From Candidatus Schneewindia gallinarum (GTDB taxonomy: Bacteria; Bacillota; Clostridia; Oscillospirales; Ruminococcaceae), in NCBI GenBank assembly GCA_904420175.1, contig CAJFUF010000025.1, positions 1 through 64,000 of the forward strand: a stretch of 64,000 nt of DNA, read 5' to 3'. The notes under the pieces are model-generated. The model was given only the letters and a program-made list of their open reading frames with translations, was not told the DNA's origin and did no database searches. A program made the translations under genes and the position numbers. Shown one piece after another: positions 36,235-44,658 of the stretch (positions are counted from its first letter, which is position 1; every line of letters begins with the position of its first letter).

Positions 36235-38639
36235 AATACGATTTTAAGCCGGTAGAGGCGAAATGGCAGAAGCGCTGGGAGGAGGAGAAGGCCTTCGCTG
36301 CGAAGGACGACTACACCCTGCCCAAGTTCTATGCCCTGGTGGAGTTCCCGTACCCTTCGGGACAGGGGCTGCACGTGGGCCATCCGCGCAGCTACACCGC
36401 GCTGGACATTGTTGCGCGCAAAAAGCGCATGCAGGGCTACAACGTGCTGTATCCCATGGGCTGGGACGCCTTCGGCCTGCCCACGGAGAACTATGCCATC
36501 AAGAACCACATTCATCCGGAAATTGTCACGCGGGACAATGTCGCCCGCTTTAAAAAGCAGCTGCAGGCCCTGGGCCTGTCCTTCGACTGGGACCGGGAAA
36601 TCAACACCACCGATCCGGAGTACTACAAGTGGACGCAGTGGATCTTTTTGCAGCTGTTTAAGCACGGCCTCGCTTATAAAAAGGAGATGTCCGTCAACTT
36701 CTGCACCTCCTGCAAGGTCGTCCTTGCCAATGAGGAGGTCGTGGGCGGCGTGTGCGAGCGCTGCGGCGGCGAGGTGGTGCACAAGGTCAAAAGCCAGTGG
36801 GTGCTGAAGATTACCGAATATGCCCAGCGCCTGTTGGACGATTTGGACGACGTGGATTATATCGAGCGGGTAAAAACCAGCCAGAGGAACTGGATCGGCC
36901 GTTCCACCGGCGCCGAGGTGGTCTTCAAAACCTCTGCCGGGGACGACCTGACTGTGTATACCACACGGCCGGATACCCTGTTCGGCGCCACCTATATGGT
37001 TATCTCGCCGGAGCACCCGTATCTCGACAAATGGAAGGACAAGCTGGCAAATTATGATGAGGCGGTCCGCTACCGTGAGCAGGCGGCCAGAAAGTCCGAC
37101 TTCGAGCGGACGGAGCTTGTCAAGGAAAAGACCGGCGTGCGGCTGGACGGCGTGACGGCCGTGAACCCCGTAAACGGGAAGGAAATCCCCATTTTTATCT
37201 CCGACTATGTGCTGATGACCTACGGCACCGGCGCCATCATGGCGGTGCCCGCCCATGACGAGCGGGACTTCGACTTTGCCAAGGCATTCGGCCTGCCCAT
37301 TATTGAGGTGGTGGCAGGCGGCGACGTCACGAAGGAGGCGTTTACCGACTGCGCTACCGGCACCATGGTGAACTCCGGCTTCCTTAACGGCCTGTCCGTG
37401 GAGGAGGCGAAAAAGAAAATTACCGAGTGGCTTACCGAGAAGGGCATCGGCCACAGCAAGGTAAACTACAAGCTGCGTGACTGGGTGTTCTCCCGCCAGC
37501 GCTACTGGGGCGAACCCATCCCCATTGTCTACTGCGACAAGTGCGGCTATGTCCCCATCCCGGAAAGCGAACTGCCCCTGAGGCTGCCGGAGGTGGACTC
37601 CTACGAGCCCACCGAGACGGGCGAGTCCCCCCTTGCCGCCATGGACGAGTGGGTGAACACCACCTGCCCGCACTGCGGCGGCCCCGCCAAGCGGGAGACG
37701 GACACCATGCCCCAGTGGGCCGGTTCCTCCTGGTACTTCCTGCGCTACTGCGATCCGCATAATAAAGAGCAGCTGGCCTCCAAGGAGGCGCTGGAGTACT
37801 GGATGCCGGTGGACTGGTACAACGGGGGGATGGAGCATACAACCCTGCACCTGCTGTACAGCCGTTTCTGGCATAAATTCCTGTACGACATCGGCGTGGT
37901 CCCCACGAAGGAGCCGTACCGGAAGCGCACCAGCCACGGCATGATCCTCGGTGAAAACGGGGAGAAGATGTCCAAGTCCCGCGGCAACGTGGTCAATCCG
38001 GACGACATCATCGCCGAGTACGGCGCAGACACCATGCGCCTGTATGAGATGTTCTTAGGGGACTTCGAGAAGGCCGCCCCGTGGAGCAGCGCCAGCATCA
38101 AAGGCTGCCGCCGCTTCCTCGACAAGTGCTGGAGCCTGCTGGACAAGCCCATGCAGGGCGAAGGATACCATCCCCAGCTGGAAAGCGCCTTCCACAAGGC
38201 GGTGAAAAAGGTGGGCGAGGATATTGAGGTGCTGAAGTGCAACACCGCCATCGCCACCCTGATGAGCCTTGTCAACGACCTGTCCGGCTGTGAAAGCGTC
38301 ACGAAGGACGAGATGAGCACGCTGATTCGCCTGCTGTCCCCCTTTGCCCCGCACATTGCGGAGGAGATGTGGGAGAAGATAGGCGGCGAGGGCCTGTGCT
38401 GCAAGCAGGCATGGCCCACCTATGACGAGGCGAAGTGCGTGGACGACGCGGTGGAAATTGCCGTAACGGTGGGCGGAAAGGTACGCGGCCGGCTGCAGGT
38501 CACCGCGGACATGACGGAGGACGACGTGGTCGCCCTGGCCTTAAAGGACGCGCGCATCAGCGAGGCGGTGGGCAGCGGCACGGTCGTGAAAAAAATCTAC
38601 GTGCCCATGAAGATTCTCAATTTGGTCATAAAACCGTAA
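36231..38639 (+). CDS. leuS: Leucyl-tRNA synthetase
   Basis: Class I aminoacyl-tRNA synthetase of 802 residues, normal for bacteria. It has the HIGH-type motif [16 protein letters not shown] at about residues 40-55, the editing (CP1) domain with [20 protein letters not shown] and [14 protein letters not shown], and the KMSKS loop [16 protein letters not shown] near residue 580. No T-box leader is visible upstream because the gene is translated from an ATGA overlap with rsfS. Confidence 0.97.
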   Translation: MKYDFKPVEAKWQKRWEEEKAFAAKDDYTLPKFYALVEFPYPSGQGLHVGHPRSYTALDIVARKKRMQGYNVLYPMGWDAFGLPTENYAIKNHIHPEIVTRDNVARFKKQLQALGLSFDWDREINTTDPEYYKWTQWIFLQLFKHGLAYKKEMSVNFCTSCKVVLANEEVVGGVCERCGGEVVHKVKSQWVLKITEYAQRLLDDLDDVDYIERVKTSQRNWIGRSTGAEVVFKTSAGDDLTVYTTRPDTLFGATYMVISPEHPYLDKWKDKLANYDEAVRYREQAARKSDFERTELVKEKTGVRLDGVTAVNPVNGKEIPIFISDYVLMTYGTGAIMAVPAHDERDFDFAKAFGLPIIEVVAGGDVTKEAFTDCATGTMVNSGFLNGLSVEEAKKKITEWLTEKGIGHSKVNYKLRDWVFSRQRYWGEPIPIVYCDKCGYVPIPESELPLRLPEVDSYEPTETGESPLAAMDEWVNTTCPHCGGPAKRETDTMPQWAGSSWYFLRYCDPHNKEQLASKEALEYWMPVDWYNGGMEHTTLHLLYSRFWHKFLYDIGVVPTKEPYRKRTSHGMILGENGEKMSKSRGNVVNPDDIIAEYGADTMRLYEMFLGDFEKAAPWSSASIKGCRRFLDKCWSLLDKPMQGEGYHPQLESAFHKAVKKVGEDIEVLKCNTAIATLMSLVNDLSGCESVTKDEMSTLIRLLSPFAPHIAEEMWEKIGGEGLCCKQAWPTYDEAKCVDDAVEIAVTVGGKVRGRLQVTADMTEDDVVALALKDARISEAVGSGTVVKKIYVPMKILNLVIKP

Positions 38640-38661
38640 CAATAAATTCCTCACCTTCTTA

Positions 38662-38690
38662 TTGACAGCGGTAGGGAAACAAGTTATAAT
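38662..38690 (+). promoter_or_regulatory. Consensus sigma-A promoter of rpsU
   Basis: TTGACA (38662-38667), 17-nt spacer, TATAAT (38685-38690): a perfect match to the consensus. Confidence 0.95.
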
Positions 38691-38739
38691 AGTTAGGTAG
38701 AACAAAAACCCCTGCCATAGGGCAAAGGGAGGGAAACGA

Positions 38740-38916
38740 ATGGCTGAGATTCATGTAAAAGAGAACGAATCGCTGGAGAATGCACTGCGGCGTTTCAAGC
38801 GCTCCTGCGCCAAATCCGGCGTCATTGCTGAGGTTCGTAGAAGAGAGCATTACGAGAAGCCGTCTGTAAAGCGCAAGAAAAAGTCTGAGGCTGCGCGTAA
38901 GCGGAAGTACAGATAA
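38740..38916 (+). CDS. rpsU: 30S ribosomal protein S21
   Basis: A 58-residue basic protein reading [20 protein letters not shown], then [20 protein letters not shown] and a Lys/Arg-rich tail, the full S21 pattern. It starts at the ATG after AGGGAGGG. It is driven by a perfect consensus promoter, as expected for a ribosomal protein. Confidence 0.97.
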   Translation: MAEIHVKENESLENALRRFKRSCAKSGVIAEVRRREHYEKPSVKRKKKSEAARKRKYR

Positions 38917-38934
38917 CAAACCGAACAATGTTGA

Positions 38935-38970
38935 AAGGCGGGCAGATTCTGCCCGCCTTCCGTATATTTT
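38935..38970 (+). terminator. Terminator-like hairpin after rpsU
   Basis: Stem AAGGCGGGCAG/CTGCCCGCCTT (38935-38945 and 38949-38959), followed only by CCGTATATTTT. Because the T-run is weak, readthrough into yqeG is likely. Confidence 0.6.
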
Positions 38971-38993
38971 GGGGCAGAAAGGGCTGACGAACC

Positions 38994-39491
38994 ATGAAAA
39001 AACTGACGCCGACCTTTCAGTTTGACAATGTGCTGCAGCTTACGCCGGACTGGCTTGCCGGGCACGGCGTCCGGGGGCTGATTGTGGATATGGACAACAC
39101 CATCGCCCTGCACAACGAAAACATGGTGCTGCCCGGCCTGGAGTGCTGGCTTGCATCCCTGTCGGCAGCGGGCATTTCCGTCACCGTCCTGTCCAACAAT
39201 GACGAGGGTCGGGTAAAACCGCTGGCAGACAGGCTGCACATCGGCTACGTCCACTCGGCGGGCAAGCCCCGCCGCAGGGGCTACTTCGCGGCCATGCAGC
39301 GCATGGGCACCCGGCCGGAAAACACATTGATGGCGGGGGACCAGCTGTTTACCGACATCTGGGGCGCGGCCCGCGCGGGCCTGCGTACGGTGCTGGTAAA
39401 GCCCATTGCGGAGAAGGAGAACGCGTTTATCAAGCTGAAACGTCTGCTGGAGCGCCCCTTCTTACGCGGCGGAAAGGGGGAGACGCAATGA
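38994..39491 (+). CDS. yqeG: YqeG family HAD IIIA phosphatase
   Basis: A 165-residue HAD hydrolase of the YqeG family. The nucleophile motif is LIVDMDNTIALH (about residues 29-40), motif II is VLSNNDEGRV, and the C-terminal acidic motif is MAGDQLFTDIWGAARAG. The physiological substrate is not established. In Bacillus it heads the yqeG-yqeH-aroE cluster; here it precedes a TIM-barrel protein and aroQ. Its stop overlaps the next start. Confidence 0.92.
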   Translation: MKKLTPTFQFDNVLQLTPDWLAGHGVRGLIVDMDNTIALHNENMVLPGLECWLASLSAAGISVTVLSNNDEGRVKPLADRLHIGYVHSAGKPRRRGYFAAMQRMGTRPENTLMAGDQLFTDIWGAARAGLRTVLVKPIAEKENAFIKLKRLLERPFLRGGKGETQ

Positions 39492-40354
39492 TCCTGTTTG
39501 GCCCTTCGGGCAATTCCGACAGCTTCCGTGAGCGGGGCTACAAGTCGTTTCAGGACGTTCCCCGGTATGTGAAGGAGATGGGCCTCGACTGCTACGAGTA
39601 TCAGTGCGGCCGGGGCGTAAAAATCAGTCGCGAGTCGGCGCAGCAGCTGGGGGAACTGTGCCGCAAGGCGGGGGTGGTGCTGTCCCTGCACGCGCCGTAC
39701 TACATCTCCCTGTCCGGCTTGAACGAGCAGACGCGCCTGAAAAGCGTCGACTATATTCTGCAAAGCGCGGCGGCCGCCTCCGCCATGGGGGCGCAGCGGG
39801 TGGTGGTGCACTCCGGCAGCTGTGGCAAGCAAAGCAGGCAGGCAGCGCTGGAACTGGCGAAAGACACGCTGTTTCGCGCAAGGAAGGCCCTCGTGGCGGA
39901 GGGGTACGCCCACATCCTTCTGTGCCCGGAAACCATGGGAAAAATCAACCAGCTGGGCACCCTGACGGAGACGCTGGAGCTGTGCCTTGTGGACGACAGC
40001 TTCATCCCCTGCGTGGACTTCGGCCACTTAAACGCCCGCACGCTGGGCGGCTTTCGCTTGAAGGCGGACTTTCTAAACGCCTTTGACGAGATGGAGCGGA
40101 CCCTCGGCCGGGAGCGGATGCAGTCCTTCCACTGCCACTTCTCCCGAATTGAGTATAGCGCAGGCGGGGAGAAGCAGCATCTGATTTTTGCGGACGAGCG
40201 TTTCGGCCCGGACTACCGCCCATTTCTTGAGGCGGTGGCCGAGCGGGGCCTGACCCCGCAGGTGCAGTGTGAGTCGGCGGGAACACAGGCGGAGGACGCG
40301 CGCACCATGAAAATATACTACCGCAGCCTGATAAAGGAGGAACGGGAACAATGA
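39488..40354 (+). CDS. Endonuclease IV-like TIM-barrel protein
   Basis: A 288-residue TIM barrel related to endonuclease IV and sugar-phosphate isomerases. Likely metal ligands are seen in SLHAPYYISL, VVVHSGSCGK, LCPETMGKINQLG, CVDFGHLNARTLGG and FHCHFSRIEYSAGGEKQH, and the end motif QCESAG. These follow the order of the trinuclear zinc ligands of Nfo, but motif wording differs from true endonuclease IV and the protein may act on another substrate. It overlaps yqeG and aroQ by 4 nt each. Confidence 0.8.
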   Translation: MILFGPSGNSDSFRERGYKSFQDVPRYVKEMGLDCYEYQCGRGVKISRESAQQLGELCRKAGVVLSLHAPYYISLSGLNEQTRLKSVDYILQSAAAASAMGAQRVVVHSGSCGKQSRQAALELAKDTLFRARKALVAEGYAHILLCPETMGKINQLGTLTETLELCLVDDSFIPCVDFGHLNARTLGGFRLKADFLNAFDEMERTLGRERMQSFHCHFSRIEYSAGGEKQHLIFADERFGPDYRPFLEAVAERGLTPQVQCESAGTQAEDARTMKIYYRSLIKEEREQ

Positions 40355-40782
40355 AAAAAATTATGGTCCTAAACGGCGTCAACCTGAACCTGCTTGGCAC
40401 AAGGGAGCCGCAGGTATACGGCACCACCACCTTAAAGGATATTGAGGGGCAGGTGTCCGCCTTCTGCGACAGCAAGGGCGCGCAGTGCGCCTGCTTCCAG
40501 TCCAACCACGAGGGGGAGCTGGTGGAGCTCATCCACCGTGCCGCAGCGGAGGGGTACGACGGCGTGGTGCTGAACGCCGGTGCATATTCCCACTACAGCA
40601 TCGCCCTGCGCGATGCCATCGCCTCCGTGCCGGTTCCGGTCATTGAGGTGCATATCAGCAACATCTATGCGAGAGAGGAATTCCGCCACCACTCGGTTCT
40701 CAGCGAGGTATGCCGCGGCGTGCTGTGCGGCTTTGGGCCGCAGGGCTATGTGCTGGCAGCCCGCGCGCTGCTGGGGTGCTAG
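40351..40782 (+). CDS. aroQ: 3-dehydroquinate dehydratase, type II
   Basis: Third step of the shikimate pathway. The 143-residue protein has the type II signature: LNGVNLNLLGTREPQVYG with the catalytic Tyr, FQSNHEGELVELIH, VLNAGAYSHYSIALRDA, and EVHISNIYAREEFRHHS carrying the catalytic His. The other visible shikimate genes (aroF, aroB, aroA) lie 20 kb away at the right edge. Confidence 0.97.
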   Translation: MKKIMVLNGVNLNLLGTREPQVYGTTTLKDIEGQVSAFCDSKGAQCACFQSNHEGELVELIHRAAAEGYDGVVLNAGAYSHYSIALRDAIASVPVPVIEVHISNIYAREEFRHHSVLSEVCRGVLCGFGPQGYVLAARALLGC

Positions 40783-40785
40783 GCC

Positions 40786-41853
40786 ATGGACAGACTGAAA
40801 CGCCTCTGTGAAGCACTGGAGGAAGGGCAGGGCATGCTGATTACCTCCGCAGAAAACCGGTTTTATCTGACGGGGCTCCGCTCCTCCGCCGGCACGCTGG
40901 CCGTCACAAGGGAGGAGAGCGTGCTGTTCATCGACTTCCGCTACTTTGAGATGGCCCGCCGTGTGGAGCAGGCGCACGGCTTCCGGACGGTGCTGCTGAA
41001 GAAGGAGGACCGCCAGCTGCGGGAATTTTTCTCATCCCACGGGGTGCACACCCTGTATGCGGAGCCGGGCTCTTTAAGTGTCAGCCGGTTTGAAACATAC
41101 CGCGCGGCCCTGCCGGAGCTGCACCTGACGAGGGACAGCCGGATGGAACATGCAGTACTGAAACTGCGGGAGTGCAAGGACGAGACGGAGCAAAACCTGA
41201 TTGCACAGGCGCAGCGCATCACGGACGCGGCCTTTTCCTCCATTCTCGACTTTATCCGCCCCGGCGTGACGGAAAAACAGATTGCAGCGGAACTGGAATA
41301 CCGGATGAAGCAGGAGGGGGCGGACGGCTTCGCCTTTGACACCATCGCCCTGTCCGGCCCCAACACCGCGCTGCCCCACGGCCAGCCTTCCGATCGGCCG
41401 GTGCAGCCGGGGGAGTTTGTGCTGATGGACTTCGGCGCATCGGTGGGCGGTTACCAAAGCGATATGACCCGCACGGTGGCAGTGGGTTCGGCAGACCCGC
41501 TGATGAAAGAGGTGTACGCCACCGTGCTGCGTGCGCAGCGCGCCGCGCTTGCCATGTTGCGGCCCGGCGTGCAGTGCTGCATGGCGGACAAGACGGCCCG
41601 GGACATGATCGAGGCGGGCTTCCCGGACACCTTCGGGCACAGCCTGGGCCACAGCCTCGGCGTGGAGATCCACGAAGGCCCCACCCTGTCACCCACCTGC
41701 GAGCGGACGCTGAAGCCGGGCATGATTGTCACGGTGGAGCCCGGCATTTATCTGACGGGACGCTTTGGCGTGCGCATTGAGGATTTTGTGCAGATTACCG
41801 TGGACGGCATCCGCAACTTCACCCGCAGCGAAAAGGAGCTGCTGGTGCTGTAG
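40786..41853 (+). CDS. Xaa-Pro aminopeptidase-like protein (M24 family)
   Basis: A 355-residue two-domain protein: an N-terminal creatinase-like domain and a C-terminal pita-bread metallopeptidase domain. The metal ligands Asp, Asp, His, Glu, Glu are seen in LMDFGASVGGYQSDMTRTV, GHSLGHSLGVEIHEGP and VTVEPGIYLTGRFGVRIED. It lies 3 nt after aroQ and before efp, a common order in Firmicutes. The natural peptides are not known. Confidence 0.93.
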   Translation: MDRLKRLCEALEEGQGMLITSAENRFYLTGLRSSAGTLAVTREESVLFIDFRYFEMARRVEQAHGFRTVLLKKEDRQLREFFSSHGVHTLYAEPGSLSVSRFETYRAALPELHLTRDSRMEHAVLKLRECKDETEQNLIAQAQRITDAAFSSILDFIRPGVTEKQIAAELEYRMKQEGADGFAFDTIALSGPNTALPHGQPSDRPVQPGEFVLMDFGASVGGYQSDMTRTVAVGSADPLMKEVYATVLRAQRAALAMLRPGVQCCMADKTARDMIEAGFPDTFGHSLGHSLGVEIHEGPTLSPTCERTLKPGMIVTVEPGIYLTGRFGVRIEDFVQITVDGIRNFTRSEKELLVL

Positions 41854-41869
41854 GAAAACGAAAAAAAGC

Positions 41870-41898
41870 TTGCAATACAGCGGTTTTTCCGATAGAAT
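41870..41898 (+). promoter_or_regulatory. Sigma-A promoter of efp
   Basis: TTGCAA (41870-41875), 17-nt spacer, TAGAAT (41893-41898). Confidence 0.8.
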
Positions 41899-41937
41899 AA
41901 GAAGCAGCGAGTATAAATAGATGGAGGTAATTATTTT

Positions 41938-42495
41938 ATGGTAACAGCCGGCGATTTCAGAAACGGCCTCACCTTTGACGACGAGGGCAACGTCTTTCAG
42001 ATTATTGAGTTCCAGCATGTAAAGCCCGGCAAGGGCGCGGCCTTCGTCCGCACCAAAATCCGCAACGTCATCACCGGTGCGGTCACAGAGCGCACCTTTA
42101 ACCCCAGCGACAAGTTCCCCACCGCGTTTATCGAGCGCAAGGATATGCAGTACCTGTATAACGACGGGGATCTGTACTACTTCATGGACAACGAAAGCTA
42201 CGAGCAGATCGCCATCAACAAGGATAAGCTCAGCGACAGCTTCCGCTTCGTCAAGGAGAACATGGATGTAAAAATCCTCTCCTACAAGGGCAACGTCTTT
42301 GGTATGGAGCCGCCGAACTTCGTCAAACTGGAGGTTACCGCCACGGAGCCCGGCGTCAGGGGCGACACCGCCACCAACGTGACGAAGCCTGCAACCCTTG
42401 AGACGGGCGCGGAAATCAAGGTGCCGCTGTTTGTCAACGAGGGCGACATCATTCAGATCGATACCCGCACGGGCGAGTATATGGGCCGTGAATAA
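41938..42495 (+). CDS. efp: Elongation factor P
   Basis: EF-P rescues ribosomes stalled at polyproline stretches. The 185-residue protein has three OB-like domains; the N-terminal loop [20 protein letters not shown] carries Lys at the modification position, and the C-terminus shows [17 protein letters not shown]. Preceded by GGAGG. It has its own promoter downstream of the peptidase gene. Confidence 0.97.
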   Translation: MVTAGDFRNGLTFDDEGNVFQIIEFQHVKPGKGAAFVRTKIRNVITGAVTERTFNPSDKFPTAFIERKDMQYLYNDGDLYYFMDNESYEQIAINKDKLSDSFRFVKENMDVKILSYKGNVFGMEPPNFVKLEVTATEPGVRGDTATNVTKPATLETGAEIKVPLFVNEGDIIQIDTRTGEYMGRE

Positions 42496-42536
42496 GGGAT
42501 ATACTGTTTAACAATATGGAAAAGGAGGCGCGGAAC

Positions 42537-42929
42537 ATGGTTGAAAAGGTAGCATATATCAAGGGTCTGGCCGACGGCCTTGGCGTGGACGATTCCACGA
42601 AGGAGGGGAAGCTGATCCGGCTGATGCTGGATTTGATGAACGACATGGCCGAAACGATTGAGGCCCTGGAGGATGAAAACGCCGAGATTCTGGACGGCTT
42701 CGACGCACTGGACGAGGATCTGGCCGCCCTGGAGGAGGACTTCTACGACGACGAGTGCGGCTGTGACTGTGACGAGTGTGCCGACGGCGAGTTTTATGAA
42801 ATTACCTGCCCCAAGTGCGGCGAGCATATCTACCTCGACGAGGACATGGTGGAGGAGGGCTCCATGGAGTGCCCCGCCTGCGGCGAAAATCTGGAATTTG
42901 ACTTAAGCGACGAGGAGATGGACGACTAA
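42537..42929 (+). CDS. CD1247-type acidic zinc-ribbon protein
   Basis: A 130-residue, very acidic protein. The N-terminal helical part (VEKVAYIKGLADGLGVDDST, then EGKLIRLMLDLMNDMAETIE) matches the N-terminal domain named after Clostridioides CD1247. A Cys/Asp-rich link (DDECGCDCDECAD) follows, then a zinc ribbon with CPKCGEHIYL and CPACGENLEF knuckles. The ATG at 42537 is chosen because AAAGGAGG lies just before it; an ATG at 42516 precedes that site. The function is unknown; a nucleic-acid or protein-binding adaptor is possible. Confidence 0.82.
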   Translation: MVEKVAYIKGLADGLGVDDSTKEGKLIRLMLDLMNDMAETIEALEDENAEILDGFDALDEDLAALEEDFYDDECGCDCDECADGEFYEITCPKCGEHIYLDEDMVEEGSMECPACGENLEFDLSDEEMDD

Positions 42930-42950
42930 CAGCCTGTCCATCCAAATTTA

Positions 42951-42988
42951 AAACAGGATGATGCAGTTTGCATCATCCTGTTTTTTTG
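42951..42988 (+). terminator. Terminator after the CD1247-type gene
   Basis: Perfect 15-bp stem (42951-42965 and 42969-42983) followed by TTTTT. Confidence 0.93.
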
Positions 42989-43011
42989 TTTATTTTGACG
43001 AAATAAAAATA

Positions 43012-43040
43012 TTGACAAGCGATATTTTAGATAATATACT
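43012..43040 (+). promoter_or_regulatory. Sigma-A promoter of the nucleoside operon
   Basis: TTGACA (43012-43017), 17-nt spacer, TATACT (43035-43040). Confidence 0.9.
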
Positions 43041-43041
43041 G

Positions 43042-43049
43042 GTTATAAC
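43042..43049. promoter_or_regulatory. Palindrome at the transcription start, candidate operator for the GntR regulator
   Basis: GTTATAAC is a perfect palindrome 2 nt after the -10 box and so covers the expected start of transcription. Regulators of the GntR/HutC group bind short palindromes with GT and AC ends, and the operon's last gene encodes one. Binding is inferred from position only. Confidence 0.4.
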
Positions 43050-43077
43050 ATAAGTGAAGAAAAAGGAGGTCATCTGT

Positions 43078-43884
43078 TTGGCATTTTATCAAAGTAAGCC
43101 CGACGTGGACGCCGGCGGCCGCATGCGGCATATCGGCCTGCGCCCGGGGGACGTGGCGCCTGTGGTGCTTCTGCCCGGCGACCCGGGCCGCTGCAAACTG
43201 ATGCAGGGGCTGTTCGCATCCTCCCGGTATGTGGGTCAGCGCGGGGCTTTTGCAACCTATACGGGCAAGACGCCGGGCGGGACGGACATCTCGGTCATGT
43301 CCTCCGGCATGGGGTGCATGAACGTGTCCCTCGCATTGGAGGAGTTGTCCCACCTCGGGGTGACGACGGTCATCCGGGTGGGGACGGGCGGCGCCGTCCA
43401 GTGCCCGTTCACTCCGGGTACGCTTGTCATCGCCACGGGCTGTGTCCGGGGTGAGGGCGCATCGTACGAATACGTGCCGCCGGAGTTTCCCGCCGTGGCG
43501 GACTACCGGGTGGTAAACGCCCTGAAAAAGGCCTGCGCAGAGCAGGGAGAGCAGCCGGTGGTGGGCCTGTACCGCTCCCACGACAGCTTTTATATGGAGT
43601 CGCCCGGCGCGCATCCCGGCCTGACGGAGCGCATTCAAATCTGGAAGGACACGAACGTGCAGCTGATTGAGAATGAAAGCGGGACCCTGTTCACTTTGGG
43701 GCACCTGCTGGGAATCAAAACCTGTTCCATCTGCATCGGCATGGGCAGCCTGTTTGACGAGAACCGGGAGGAGGCCCTTGCCGCCGCTGCGCGCAGGGAC
43801 CCCAACTGGCTGCAAAAACGGGTGGAGGCCGCCACAAGGGCCGCTATGCGCGCTGCGGATTTGCTGGAAGGAAAGGGGGAGTAG
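43078..43884 (+). CDS. Nucleoside phosphorylase (uridine phosphorylase-like)
   Basis: A 268-residue NP-I family phosphorylase: nucleoside plus phosphate gives base plus ribose-1-phosphate. It shows the phosphate-binding LLPGDPGR (GDPGR at 34-38), a second phosphate arginine in VIRVGTGGAV (Arg100), the inter-subunit His in RMRHIGL, and the ribose-binding acidic motif QLIENESGTLF. The start is TTG at 43078, 8 nt after AAGGAGG; a GTG at 43054 lies before the site. Base specificity cannot be read. It is the first gene of the operon. Confidence 0.9.
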   Translation: MAFYQSKPDVDAGGRMRHIGLRPGDVAPVVLLPGDPGRCKLMQGLFASSRYVGQRGAFATYTGKTPGGTDISVMSSGMGCMNVSLALEELSHLGVTTVIRVGTGGAVQCPFTPGTLVIATGCVRGEGASYEYVPPEFPAVADYRVVNALKKACAEQGEQPVVGLYRSHDSFYMESPGAHPGLTERIQIWKDTNVQLIENESGTLFTLGHLLGIKTCSICIGMGSLFDENREEALAAAARRDPNWLQKRVEAATRAAMRAADLLEGKGE

Positions 43885-43887
43885 GCC

Positions 43888-44658
43888 GTGCCGTTTGTAA
43901 GCAAAAAACTGATGAACGGGGCCGGGAAGATCCATCACCTCGGCCTTGGAGAGGGGGACGTGGCAAAAACGGTGCTGCTGACCGCCGGTATGGAGCAGGT
44001 ACGTGATATTGCCGCCCTGCTTGACGGCGCTGTGCAGACAGGGCTGAACCGGGAATACCTGACCTATACCGGGACGGCGGGCGGCGTGCCGGTCAGCGTC
44101 ATGTCCACCGGGAACGGCTGCATGCCCATGGCCATTGCCGTGGAGGAACTGTACAATCTCGGCTGCACCACGCTGATTAAGGTGGGCGCCGGTTTTGCCC
44201 TCCAGCCGGAGGCGGAGCCGGGCGCCCTGCTGGCTGCCACCGCCAGCGTCCGGGGCGAGGGCGCCACAAGGGAGTATGTGGGCCCGGAGTATCCCGCCGT
44301 ATGTGACCCCGGCCTGTTGGAGGGCCTGCTGAACGCGGCGGAAGAAAAAGGCGAGACGGTCCGCGCGGGGATTTTCCGCAGCCACGACGCCTATTATCTG
44401 GAAAGCCCCTTTGCCGCGGACGGCGGCAAGGCGGCGGACCGCTGGCGCGCCCTTGGGGTGGAACTGATTGAGCATGAGACCTCCGCCCTGTTTGTGTTAA
44501 GCAGTATTCTGGGCCTGCGCGCAGGCGCGCTGTACGTGGCAGAGGGGAACCTGACGCTGGGCTCTTCCCTGCCGGAGGGGCGGCTGGACGAACGGCTGAA
44601 GGCCTGCTACGAAATTGCCGTGCTGGCGGCGGAAAGGATAGGGAAGGACAATGGCTGA
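43888..44658 (+). CDS. Degenerate nucleoside phosphorylase paralogue
   Basis: A 256-residue paralogue of the preceding gene with the same fold segments (KIHHLGLGEGDV, VMSTGNGCMPMAIAVEEL, SHDAYYLESP, LIEHETSALFVL). The phosphate-binding residues are changed: PGDPGR is replaced by TAGMEQ (32-37), and Arg in RVGTGG by Lys98 in KVGAGF. The ribose-side Glu residues remain. It may be a hydrolase, a nucleoside-binding subunit that pairs with the first protein, or a poorly active enzyme. The start is GTG at 43888. Overlaps the amidohydrolase gene by 8 nt. Confidence 0.82.
   Translation: MPFVSKKLMNGAGKIHHLGLGEGDVAKTVLLTAGMEQVRDIAALLDGAVQTGLNREYLTYTGTAGGVPVSVMSTGNGCMPMAIAVEELYNLGCTTLIKVGAGFALQPEAEPGALLAATASVRGEGATREYVGPEYPAVCDPGLLEGLLNAAEEKGETVRAGIFRSHDAYYLESPFAADGGKAADRWRALGVELIEHETSALFVLSSILGLRAGALYVAEGNLTLGSSLPEGRLDERLKACYEIAVLAAERIGKDNG

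Noticed and set aside
42516-42518. ATG as the start of the CD1247-type gene
   Set aside because: It lies before the strong AAAGGAGG site that serves the ATG at 42537.
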